The translations under genes were made by a program, and so were the position numbers. From Begonia masoniana (lineage: Eukaryota > Streptophyta > Magnoliopsida > Cucurbitales > Begoniaceae), in contig CM039512.1 in the NCBI GenBank assembly GCA_022432975.1, positions 30,231,574 to 30,295,573 on the forward strand: a DNA stretch of 64,000 nt, in the 5' to 3' direction. Shown one piece after another: positions 12,198 through 22,538 of the stretch. The notes under the pieces are model-generated. The model was not told where the DNA came from and did not search any database. It saw only the letters and a program-made list of their open reading frames with translations. Numbering within the stretch: position 1 is the stretch's first letter; each line of letters begins with the position of its first letter.

Positions 12198-12653
12198 TGT
12201 TGTGATAAAATCAATCACACCACGAGATTTAATTAAAAGAGTGAAAGAAGAAATCAAACCACAAGAATTTATGCGGTTCAAAGCAAATCATCCAACGTTC
12301 ACAGCACAAAACTTTGTAAGCAAATTTTATTAGAGAATCAAGACAACAAGAAATTTTGTAATGCTACAGCAGAGCCCGAAGCATCAAACTCAGATTATAA
12401 GAAAAAAAACGTTTCTCGAGAAATCTCTCTCACACTTTTCTCTCTCTCTCTTGTTTTCTCTCTAGTTTTTCACACTCCAAATCTCATTCACTCTCTTGTT
12501 TTTCCTTGTCCCCATATCAACCCTCTAACTAATTTATTTGAAAACAAATTAATACAAATTTTGAACAAGGATAAAATAAAGGAAAATTTAATTGTAAATC
12601 TAATTCAAAAATTTTTACCAAACCAAATCAAAACGCTGAACCAATAATTAATA
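12198..12653 (-). repeat. 3' LTR of Copia-3
   Basis: Aligns with 20247-20698 over its full length, with many differences and small indels. The inner end is inferred from the alignment and is uncertain by a few bases. Confidence 0.85.
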
Positions 12654-12705
12654 ATCTCCTAATTGGTTCTTGTTTTGAAGATCTTCACACTGCTATTTGG
12701 AGCCT

Positions 12706-12827
12706 GTGCGTCCTCTATTATATACTAGTTTTTCTTCACACCTACCAAGTTCGAACAAAGTTTAAAGTGCATCCTCTATTATATACTAGTTTTTCTCCAC
12801 ACCCACCAAGTTCAAACAAAGTTTAAA
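12706..12827. repeat. 61-bp tandem duplication
   Basis: Two copies, 12706-12766 and 12767-12827, sharing TCCTCTATTATATACTAG and ACCAAGTTC. They lie just inside the 3' LTR of Copia-3. Confidence 0.85.
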
Positions 12828-13310
12828 CTTGACAACTGGAAGAACTTTCATCTTTTGTAATTGAGTCTTCCAGCTTATAGCTCTTCTATAAGTTGTAAAT
12901 ACATATCGAAAAGTAGAACGTGATTAGTCTAAACAACCAGCAAAATCGAAATCAACATAACCAATTACAGATTTTGTCCTGATACTAAAGCCAACACTGC
13001 ACCATTTCTCATATATGTCAATTTCATATCCAATGGATCTGATATGTATCTCATCACCCACTTCAAAACATCAATTACATATAGCAATAGATACAATGCT
13101 ATGACTTTCACATAAACACAACTATCATGTGTCCTTTTCACAAACCCAATGCTACATATAAAAGCATCAAACTTCATATTTCACTTCCTTGGTGACTGCT
13201 TACAGCCATAGAGTGATTTTTTCAGAAGACATACCTAATTCAAATTTCCATTCTCAAACCCCTCCAATTGTTCCATGAAAATGGTTTCCTCTGAAACCCC
13301 ATGTGAGAAC
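12828..13310 (-). pseudogene. Copia-3 RT/RNase H relic
   Basis: The minus strand reads EETIFMEQLEGFENG, SLYGCKQSPRK, then LLLYVIDVLKWVMRYIS. The YVDD catalytic box is changed to YVID and is followed directly by a sequence normally found well downstream, so an internal deletion removed the thumb/connection region. A frameshift precedes the RNase H tail. Confidence 0.75.
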
Positions 13311-14157
13311 TGTTAGTGGATTTTACACTTTTTATGCAAGTGCACGTGTCGCTAACGAAGTAATAAGTAAGTAAAGTATTGATCCCACGAGGATATTCTT
13401 AATTGAATTAATTGCTATAAAGATCTTATAAAAATATTCAAATGATAAATGAAAATCTTAGAGATAAAATCGGAATGACGATGTAATCAAAAGAAAAACA
13501 AAAATAACGAGATAACAAAATAAAATAAGATAAACGAGACAAAATCAATAAAAGGAAGTCTTGGCTAGGATCGATTTCTTCATTACGACAGTTTTACTAC
13601 TGATGCTCCGGTAATGCTCTGCAGCATTGTCTATGAACAGCAAGAATGAAAAATTCTAGGATTCTTTCGAATTGCCTAGGTAAATTCAATTTAGAATTTC
13701 TCTCGACTTTGAAGGAATTTCACTAACATTGAATTTCCTAATTGCCCTATTCTTATTGCCAATCGAATCAATGCTAACTACGTTGTAACAAATTAATCCG
13801 ATTAATTATTCGTGCATCTTAAAATTTATCTTTCGATACAACATAAACATGGATCATCAACCTATCTATCGATATTGTAGCGACCCTTACCTGTATCCTA
13901 ATTTTTACCGTATTATTATTATTTTTTTTTATCCTTACATTTATAAACTTTAATGACGTTCGTGCGGAATCAAAACTGTTTAAACCGAAATCAGAATCGA
14001 AATTAAAACGTTGAAGTTCATTTAGAAAATCACTTAAAACAATTTTTAAAAATCAATTTAATAAAACTTAAAACGATTATAATAAAGCTTAAAATTTATT
14101 AAAAACCATCGGCTATACATGGGAGGGAAAAATCGTCAAGTGCCCGCGGAAAAGAAG

Positions 14158-14275
14158 TAGCGATCGATCGCCAGCATCAGCGATCAATCACGGCGATCGA
14201 TCGCTGCACAGCGAATCGATCGCGGCGATCGATCGCTGCCCATCACAGCGATCGATCGCCCACTTGGGCGATCCC
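14158..14275. repeat. Cluster of GCGATCGATCGC palindromes
   Basis: Perfect or near-perfect copies of this 12-bp palindrome lie at about 14161, 14195, 14226 and 14250, with degenerate copies between. It sits in predicted leader exon 3 of Q2, at the place where LTR Gypsy-7 has its 25-bp minisatellite. Confidence 0.85.
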
Positions 14276-14792
14276 TGCATTCTTCTCTTGCTCGATTCCT
14301 GCTTTCTTCTCTTCCCCATATTTTTACATGCTCTCTGGAATTTGAATTTCCAGAGAGCTTTCCTCTTTCATTTCACCTCCCCTGTACATATCCACTTCTA
14401 CAGAATTAACATTTTCTTCAATACTTCAACCCCATTTTAAACATAGTTAGTTTTCCTAAAAACAAACGCGTTGATATATTTAAAACTATATTTTTTCTCC
14501 TGTTTTAAAATGTCCAAGCAGTTTATAAAAACAGGATTTCAAAACGTTTAAAACATGTAAACATAAACCTATCAACTATCAGTTCTCAAACATCCTAAAA
14601 TGTTCTAACTGTACAATTACTTTTTCTAATCTACCATCAGCCCAAAACGGCCAGATACCCTCAAAACACGTACATACTTCCCCACGGGTCTGGTTAAGCA
14701 TCGACTGCGCAGCACACTGCCGCAAGCCATCCCCCGTCAACTGTATCACTCCTCAGGTGGAGGGATCTCGTCCTCACCTAAGTCAAGATCAC

Positions 14793-15830
14793 CTACACCA
14801 TACAAACAAACTATGAGATAACAATCTCAGCAAGTCTCGTAAATGTAGATGCGTGCAGATGCGTGCAGTGCGTATGTCATTCATAAAACATGCAGATAAC
14901 AGATTCAGATTCATTACGTCGCAGACAGATTGTCACCGAGGCCTAAACTCACCTCGTCGTGACCAGATAATAGATTATGTAGATTTTGTTGGTTCATTTT
15001 ACTTTTTAATTAGGTCGCAGACAGAATGTCACCGAGATCTAAACCACCTCGCCGTGACCAGATAACAGATTACGTAGATTCATTTCGTTCGTTGGTTCAT
15101 TTTACTTTTTAATTAGGTCGCAGACAGAATGTCACCGAGGGCTAAACCACCTCGCCGTGACCAGATAACAGATTACGTAGATTCATTTCGTTCTCTTAAA
15201 CACATGCTTTAACAGACGTGTTGCATGAGCAGTCAAATACATAAAGTAAACAACCAGGATGTGTACCATCAAGACGATAAACAAACATAACCTATAAACG
15301 ACTAACCTAACTACCCAACCAAAACAATTTAAACAAACGCATCACCAAAACTCCTCGAGACGACTTCGACGTACAGTGTAGGCTAATCGGCCAGAGAAGA
15401 TCACGAGAACTTACCTCGTGTCCGTTGCAGCTCAAGCTCCGTCCACGAGCGTCGTTCACCTAAGGCAATTCAGAACGATCGACGTTAAAACGAGTTTAAG
15501 TTACGAAACGTCCAAATTTAACAAAACCTTAACTAAGGGAATTCCCAAAAGTTCTAACTTAACTAATCGAGGCATATCGACGAACAATTTACGATTTATA
15601 CTTTGAAACAACAATTAACGAATTTTTTCCTAAAACCTGAAAATTCTCAAACTTTAACATTCGTCCCAAATCAATTAAATTTGTCCAATACATTCACTAT
15701 ATCCTTAATTATGGAAAACCTATCAATTTTGAACCTTAAATCACGATTTCTAACAAAACCTAAATGAAACCTCAATTGTTTAAACTCCGTAAAAATCGAA
15801 ATAAACTTTCCTAAAACCTTAGAATCGTAC
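14793..15830 (-). other. Predicted two-intron leader module in LTR Q2
   Basis: Minus strand: intron 1 is 15830-15460 (CCTAG|GTACGATT ... CTTAG|GTGAACG), the mini-exon 15459-15415 (45 nt), intron 2 is 15414-14793 (CACGAG|GTAAGTTC ... GGTGTAG|GTGATC). The hairpin GGCC-GATT-AGCC is at 15392-15381. Confidence 0.58.
14918..15190 (-). repeat. Tandem repeat of about 96-103 bp, nearly 3 copies
   Basis: Units start GTCGCAGACAG at 14918, 15014 and 15117 and share TGTCACCGAG and ACCAGATAA. They fall in predicted intron 2 of Q2. Confidence 0.85.
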
Positions 15831-16795
15831 CTAGGATCGGGATTGGGGAAGAAATCGCGAAGAATCGAGACGATCGGAGGACGAATCGGAGGTCGGATGT
15901 TAAGGGAACCGTCGCGGGCAGAGAGGAATCGCAAGGGAGGAAGAGTTTTGGCGTGAAATGGTGGAGGAGGAAGAAGAAGAAGGTTTTTAATATTAATTTG
16001 TCTTGGCAAATTACCATTCTGCCCTTCTTTTGATTTTCTATTTGTTTCGTCCTTCGTTTCGTTAATTATCTAACGATTCGTTTTCTCCAAATCTCCTTAT
16101 TTCGCCAATAATTCCAACTTATTATTTGGAATTTATTAAAACTGTCTGTTCGCCAATCGGACCTCGTTTACTATTTTTTACTAAAACGTCCTTTATATTA
16201 CAAGAAATGAAATTTCTCGAAATATAGCATTATTACTCCGAAAATTCTCGTAATTTTCCTAAAATTCTTATTAATCGTTAGGATTGAAACAAAACTCTCC
16301 GCTTGAGAAACAGACTTGATTTGACATATTTACAAAAATGTCATCATATATTATAATATTAATATCCCGAAAAGCTGGGTATTACAGATATGATCTGAAT
16401 TAAGCAAGGAATATCACAAATAATTGTTCAATAAACAATCGCATAAACAAAACCGAGATCGTAGCAAAATACGTAACGACTACTATCGTCCTAACCAAGT
16501 AGAAAAGTTTAGCTACTAGACATAACTAAAAAAAACTCAAAAATAATATTGTTCGTAAAAAGTAAAAATAAGAGAAGAAGAAAAAGATCAAGAATCGTCG
16601 TTAGTCGTCTTCTCCAGATCAAGAGCTCCTTTCTATGCCAGAATGCTTCTTCTGGAAAAATCTCTCTCTTTTTGTTCTGCGTGTGATTCACAATTCTCTC
16701 TCAGATCCCTAAAATCACGCATTTTTACCTTCTCTCTCCAGTCCCTGGAATCATTCATTTTATATTGTCATTCCAGCTTATGCTACTATTCCAAT

Positions 16796-17110
16796 CGTCC
16801 ACGCTTTCTATTCTTATTTTTCTTTTCAGCCAAGTCCACGCTTCGCAGTCGTCCACGCTTCTTTGTCGTTTAGTCTTTTTATTCGTCCATGCTTCTCAGT
16901 CGTCCACGCTTCTTTGTCATTTAGTGCTTTTTATTCGTCCACGCTTCTCAGTCATCCACGCTTCTGCTTGGTCCAGTAGTCCATTTTCTCTGTTTTTGTC
17001 CATTTTCTTTTATCGTCCACAGTTACTGACCATTTTCTTTATCATCCACGGTTATTGTCCATTTTCTTTGTCGTCCATTTCCTGCTCAGTCGTCCACAGT
17101 TATTGTCCAA
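16796..17110. repeat. Imperfect CGTCCACGCTTCT repeats in solo LTR I
   Basis: Pyrimidine-rich irregular repeats. They keep a frame open for 138 codons on the plus strand, but there is no protein signature. Confidence 0.7.
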
Positions 17111-17486
17111 TTTCTTTTTATTTTTCCTGCCACGTGTGTTGGTTCCAGAGCACTATTATTTTCTTTCAAACTTCTCCGTGATTTTTGCCTCCTATCTCTC
17201 TCTGATCTGATTGATTCTTCAATCATATTCTCCTCCTTTTCCATAATTCTATCCTTTATTTTCCAGCTAGTAAATCTGTGACCAAATAAAATTCAAATAA
17301 GTGCTAATAATATGATTTTTGCTAGAAATAAATATAAAATTAATTAATTTCATAAAATCTTTCAATGTTGCAGCAACCAATAGCAATTCTTATAATTTTA
17401 ACCAATTGTCTTTCATAAACACTTAAATCATACTTGTTATATCAAATAAAACTAGTATAAAATAACTCTAATTTAAGAGTTATCAA

Positions 17487-17880
17487 GAACACTATCTTCT
17501 CATCCATCTGTTATAATTCCAAATTTTGTGTTGTCACAATCGATAAAACTAACCTTATTGAAGTCTTTTTAACAACCGGAGAGAATATTTATTAAAATCT
17601 ATCCCTTCTCTCTGCGTAAAGCCATTGCCAACTAATCTCGCATTGAACCTTGGTTTACCCTTACTGTTAACATCTACCTTTCACTTGAAGATCCACTTAG
17701 AGCCCACCAATTTCTGTTTTCTAGTTTTTCCACCATAACTCATGTGTTGTTCTTCTACAGTGATGTCATTTCTTCATTCATATCATTAATTTAGTCACCT
17801 TTATCATTGCACCTAATAGCCTCCTGTAAGTCACAACTTCCCCATTCTCAAGATCAGCTGAGACTAGAAGGGCATATGCC
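17487..17880 (-). pseudogene. Copia-3 RT N-terminal part
   Basis: The minus strand reads KWIFK, a stop, KVDVNSKGKPRFNARLVG, then GIDFNKYSPVV and SIRLVLSIV, the RT entry region of plant copia elements. It is cut at 17491 by solo LTR I. Confidence 0.8.
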
Positions 17881-19432
17881 TACATCCACATATCTGAGAT
17901 ATTGAGTCGGTTTCACCATTCATTTAGTCTATCCCGTGTGAGTTAATAATTCATCACTCCTCCTTCTTCCATTGAACCTTTTGACCCAAAAGTAACATGT
18001 TCTGTATGTTGATCACTCATCTGAAAAATATTCCTCGATCTACTTTCATCTAGCTCCTTCTAAAGAACAATTTTTCCTTGTTCATTCGACCTGACTTTTG
18101 TCTCTGTAGTCGATTGTAGTTTCAATTGCAGTTTCTTCTCATTGAACACCACATCACATATAAGAATTATTTTCTGCTCACTAGGTTCGATACATCACAA
18201 CTTGGACCCTTTTACTCTGTTTGGATACCACAAGAACATACACTTATTGGCCCGAGGCTTCAGTTTTTCATGTTTTATGTGTGCATAAGCTACACACTTA
18301 AACACCTTCAACCTCTTATAGTTTGTCGATTGCTCGTACCATAACTCATATGGCGTTTTGAACTCCAATGTTGTGGAAGGACATAGATTGATAAGATATT
18401 CAGCGATTTTGACAGTTTCTACCTAGAATGACTAGGGTAAACTCGATGTAAGGAGTATACATCTTACCCTCTCCAAGATTGTTCAATTCATCCTCTCGGC
18501 CAAGCCACTTTGTTAAGGAGTGTGCGTAATTGTTTGGTGTCTCACGATACCCTCCTTTTTACAATAAGCATCAAATTCTAAAGAGCAATACTCCAATCCA
18601 CTATCGGATCTTAACTTCTTCACCCTCCGGTTGGTCTGAGTTTCCACCATGTTTTTTCTTATTTTAAAGTATTAAATATTTGATCCTTTGTCTTCATATA
18701 GCACACGCAGAGCCTCCATAAATAGTCATCAATGATGGACTTAAAATAATGTGCTCCTCCCTTTGAAGAAACCATGATTGGTACCCATAAATCGAAGTGA
18801 ACATAATCCAACACTCCTTTTGATTTATGCATAGTCATGCAAACTTCACTCTTCTGAACTTTCCAAGAACATAGTTCTCACCAAACTCCAACTACGATGT
18901 TGCAACATCACCCAACAACTTCTGTTTCTATAACTAATGAAGCCACATTCACTAATATATCCGAGCCTCAAATGCCACAACCGAGTTTTCTCTTCCACAT
19001 AATTAGCAATATTTATAGACCCCCTAATAATAGTAATACCGTTAGATAATATAAGTCGTTTATCTGAACCCCCTTCATAACAACCATCGACCCTTTAATG
19101 ATTTTCATGCGCCATTTTTCAACTTTCACCATGCAACCAGGATCTTCTAACATGCCGATTGATAGATGGTTACGTCTAAGTTGATTAACATACCTCACAT
19201 TCTAAATTCTCCAAATGCATCCATCGAACATCATAATCTACAGTGAACCAGTGCCTTGTATGGCGCACGACTTGTTGTTACTGAGTATCATCTCTCCACC
19301 TTTGCATGATTGAAAATTTTGAAGTCACTTCTTCCTCATAGTGATATGAAAAGAACACTCTAAATCAAGGACCCATTGATCACTTGAATCCATAGTTGAT
19401 GCAACTAGAACATTTGAAAAGTCAAAACCATC
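17881..19432 (-). pseudogene. Copia-3 protease to integrase relic
   Basis: Recognisable minus-strand pieces are KIIKGSMVVMKG (protease to integrase linker, about 19060-19110), KKLRSDSGLEYCSLEFDAYC (integrase core, about 18545-18620, with DNG changed to DSG) and KPRANKCVFL (about 18250). Stops and frameshifts are scattered. No single open frame exceeds about 70 codons. Confidence 0.75.
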
Positions 19433-20078
19433 TTAGACCACCGAGGCATCACTAGTCTCGATATTCTTCTCGGCAATCCTTCGCTTCCATTCATGGCAAT
19501 TCTTCTTGAAATCTCTTTCTTTGTTGCAAAAGAAACACTTCTTGTCTTGCCTAGATTTTGATCGTGCTTTATTCTTCAATTTCTTCTTATCAAGAGTTTG
19601 GGCTCTCCCCACACCGATAACCTTCACCATCTGAAGCTTCATTATGTCCAACTTTTCGCTAGAACTCCTTCGTATTGAGCGCAACCTTTACCTCTGCCAT
19701 AGTTAGGTTTTGCTTCCCATAGAGCATAGTGTCGACAAAATGATTGTACTGCTTCAGTTGAAAACTCAACAGGATAATAGATTGATCCTCTTTTTCTATC
19801 TTGACACGGATGCTATTCAAGTCTGATATTATTTTGTTGAAATCATCAAAATGTTTATGCGTCTCCTTGGATTCCTCCATCGTTATTGTGTACAACTTCT
19901 TTTTCAAGTGCAGATGATTTGCCAGTGACCTTTGTATGTATAAAGCTTCAAGCTTGGACCATACTAAAATCGTCGAACCTTCTTCAATGACTTCTCTTAG
20001 TACCTCGTCCCCCAAACTCAGCAACATAACACTATGCGCTTTGGACTCCATCTCAGAAGCTCTATCCTCGTCGGACAA
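19433..20078 (-). pseudogene. Copia-3 gag (UBN2-type) with damaged zinc knuckle
   Basis: Two open segments. The first, 20078-19659, is a copia gag of the UBN2/gag-polypeptide type (LWKLE-like motif replaced by VWSKLEALYIQRSL, then LYTITMEESKETHKHFDDFN and FVDTMLYGKQNLTMAEV). The second, 19684-19433, overlaps in another frame and carries the zinc knuckle CFFCNKERDFKKNC, where the usual His is Asp, so zinc binding should be lost. The overlap with a frame change shows a frameshift near 19670. A relic of a related gag lies at 53587-53805. Confidence 0.82.
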
Positions 20079-20246
20079 TTAAACCTTCCCGAACACCTAA
20101 GGATCAATAGCAGCAGGCAACCCTTGATAAAATGAGAAATCCTTCATCTTGACTCACCATAAACTAAAATCATTCTCACCCATGATTTTGTCAGCCTTGA
20201 ATTTTTCCTTAAAATTCGAAAGAAAAAATTCATGTACCGCACCAAT
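20079..20246 (-). other. Copia-3 5' leader and likely primer-binding site
   Basis: Short gag N-terminal/leader sequence. Directly inside the LTR (20246 downward) the minus strand reads ATTGGTGCGGTACATG. TGG starts it as in all plant tRNA primer sites, but it is not the usual initiator-Met site; the tRNA is not identified. Confidence 0.5.
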
Positions 20247-20698
20247 TGTTGTGATAAAATCAATTACACCCCGAGAATTAATTAAGAATTAATTAGAAGA
20301 GTGAAGGAAGAAATTAGGACACAAGAATTTACATGGTTCAAACTAAATTGTCCTACGTTCATGGCACAAAACTACAGCAACGAATTTTATTAGAGAATTA
20401 AGAAATCAAGAATTTTTGTAATGCTACATTATCTCCCTCTCCCGAAGCATCACCACGATATTACAAGAACAATGACGTTACCCTTAAAATCTCTCTACCC
20501 CTTTTTTTTCTTTCTCTCTAGCTCTTCACACACCAGACCTAATTCACTCTTTTGTTTTTTTATCCCCCTATCAACCCTCTAACTCTTCTATTTGAAAATA
20601 GATTAATACTAATTTTGAATAATGATAAAATAATTGCAAATATAATTAAAAAAATTTTTGAATCAAACAAAATCAAAACGTTAAACTAATAGTTGACA
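20247..20698 (-). repeat. 5' LTR of Copia-3
   Basis: TGTTGTGATAAAATC...AGTTGACA, 452 bp, followed by TSD CTAGA. Pairs with 12198-12653. Confidence 0.88.
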
Positions 20699-21245
20699 CT
20701 AGACATCAATTAAAGTGTTCCACCTTTAGATGCAATTTTTTCTTGTCCCCAAATATCGGAGTGGATGTAATCTAGAATCCCATGAGATGTATGAACTACT
20801 TTGCTAAATATTACTCAAACTGCTCTTACCTCATATGAAAAATTCAAATCATTTCACATTGGTGATCTTGTACCCATCCATCAACTTTTTTTTTTGTAGT
20901 AGTTTCATTAAACCTTTTTCACTACCATGGCAAATGCTACAAAATTTGTTTGATCTCCTTGACTATTTTCCACATTTGTATCTTCTTCGAAGATTGTCTA
21001 CCGTGAAGTATATAAAGATCATTTTGTAGATCACTCTTAATTACTTTTAGTATGCCTTTTTAGATCTTCATGGTTCCTTTTTCTACCTTCACTAAGCCTA
21101 CCCTTTTGTCTAGTATTTCGATTGACAAAGGTTTCTTTTCAATTAAAGAACACACATAACATCTTGGATGAATCTAACATCCATCAAATATTTTGATCTG
21201 TATAGATCACTCTCCTTCAACTTGACAAAATTTATTATTTCTTAA
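20699..21245 (-). pseudogene. Copia-1 piece 2: protease end to integrase N-terminus
   Basis: The minus strand starts with NNKFCQVEGE then a stop and SIQIKIFDGC, which continues the protease reading from 53208, across the Copia-4 insertion. Then come RVGLVKVEKGTMKI and, near 20710-20790, GILDYIHSDIWG, the integrase entry motif. Stops and frameshifts throughout. The left end is the CTAGA TSD of Copia-3 and the right end the CTTAA TSD of Copia-4. Confidence 0.78.
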
Positions 21246-21475
21246 TATTAGAGTTCGATGTGACGCGAATTCTAGTTGAGTCGAGTCTGGATTGTACATC
21301 GATATTAGGATTTTATGCTTCCTTTATTTATCGATATTTGAGTCGCAAAACTCAATTGTACCTTAATTTTTAATCATTGAATTTCTCTTCTGTCCATGGT
21401 TTTTTTTTCGTGTAAGGTTTTCCACGTAAATCTTGGTTTCCCTGTTTTTCGATTACTAGCATTCAATTCTCAACA
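21246..21475 (+). repeat. 5' LTR of Copia-4
   Basis: TATTAGAGTTCG (TG changed to TA at the end) to ATTCTCAACA. Aligns with 52961-53207. Confidence 0.88.
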
Positions 21476-21477
21476 AT

Positions 21478-21489
21478 TGGTATCATGGC
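21478..21489 (+). promoter_or_regulatory. Primer-binding site of Copia-4
   Basis: TGGTATCATGGC, two mismatches from the initiator tRNA-Met site, 2 nt inside the 5' LTR. Confidence 0.8.
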
Positions 21490-22538
21490 TTTGGTTCGAG
21501 AGTTCTAATAATTTTTCAACAATTGATATCAGAGCGTCGTTTAAGATTTTTTGAAAATCGGGATTGTATTTATTAGAGGTATCAAATAAACTTGCGTGCA
21601 CCTTTGTTGGAGAAGAAATGAAGACGTCTTTGCTAGAATTTATTGAACGCTGAAGAGAAAAGACGAATCGCCCACTGAATCGGCAACTATCATCGTTCGC
21701 ACAGAGAATTGTCATTGCTCACTGTTCAAAATGAATCGCCAGTCTGTCGTTGTACTCAAAAGCGCCGCCCCATCGCACGAACAACCTCTTAATGTGATCC
21801 AAGGAGCGACCAAGCACAAGCCTAAGAGCAAGGATCAAATTGAGGATATTAGTGGCCCAACGATGCAATCCAGTGTTAAGAAAATGCGTGAAGTCTTGCA
21901 ATGATTGATTTTAGAGATTTGAAAGAGAGAGAAGCTCCAATAACTTGATCCAAAACTATTGAATGTGTTGAGGATTGAAAAGAATCAAGTTGAAGCAAAG
22001 GAGGTTGAAGATCCGTAAAGAATTTGAGAGGGTACGGCGTACATGCTCACGTAATAACTGAACAGGGAGGGAGCGACGCACATGCACATATAAGGACTAA
22101 AAAGGACATGCGTCAAGCACATGCTCATACGAGAATTTCAAAAGTCACATGCACAAGCATATGCAAGTGCATGCAAATCATGCAAATATCGTACGACAGA
22201 TCTCATTCGACCGAATCTATTAAAATCAATTCAAATCATGTTCAAACGAAGTTTAAACATAAGATGACAGACATCTAATAATTTAGATCATCAAATCTTA
22301 CACAATTTTATTAGTTATTTTATCTTTAATTTTGTTTCTTTTAGCCTTTAATTTTAAATAAACGTGTATCCTATTTAAAGGCAAACACTTCTCAATTTAG
22401 AGAACAATTTTGAATTAAAAATTGAGTTTTTAATGGAAGATTTCTCTTTGGTTCTTTGTTAAGAATCTCGATCTTCTTCAAGTCATGCTTGAAGAATCTC
22501 ACTTAATAGCGTTGGTTATTACTAACGAGTTTGGTCTA
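21490..22538 (+). other. Copia-4 leader, no gene; ends in the GTCTA TSD
   Basis: No open frame with a recognisable product. The 22030-22200 part is rich in ACATGC/GCATGC steps with alternating purine-pyrimidine runs. The last 5 bases (22534-22538) are the Gypsy-5 target-site copy GTCTA. Confidence 0.6.

Larger units (their letters stand above)
13876..16386 (-). mobile_element. Solo LTR Q2 (family Q), nested in solo LTR I
   Basis: A 2511-bp sequence starting TGTAGCGACCC and ending GGGTATTACA, flanked by the exact TSD GATAT (13871-13875 and 16387-16391). It is the reverse orientation of Q1, with clear similarity in both outer thirds. The central part differs: it has a GCGATCGATCGC palindrome cluster at 14158-14275 and a tandem repeat of about 100 bp at 14918-15190. 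Confidence 0.93.
13311..17486. mobile_element. Solo LTR I (unclassified), about 1.66 kb without nested Q2
   Basis: Starts TGTTAGTGGATTTTAC and ends AAGAGTTATCA, flanked by the exact TSD AGAAC (13306-13310 and 17487-17491). It interrupts Copia-3 RT. No internal region is seen. The 16790-17110 part carries irregular repeats of CGTCCACGCTTCT and TCCATTTTCTTT. The family is not identified; orientation is unknown. Confidence 0.85.
12198..20698 (-). mobile_element. Copia-3: Ty1/copia element with nested solo LTRs
   Basis: Minus-strand element bounded by an exact TSD CTAGA (12193-12197 and 20699-20703), with LTRs of about 455 bp beginning TGTTGTGATAAAATC. Internal order on the minus strand is gag (20078-19433), integrase (about 18900-17900), RT N-terminus (about 17770-17490), then, after the solo LTR at 13311-17486, RT remainder and RNase H relic (13305-12900). 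It has many stops and an internal deletion between the RT active-site region and the RNase H tail. Removing nested elements leaves about 4.3 kb. Confidence 0.9.

Noticed and set aside
16765..17181. 138-codon Ser/Phe-rich frame
   Set aside because: Pyrimidine-rich irregular repeat in solo LTR I; no start context or homology I can recognise.
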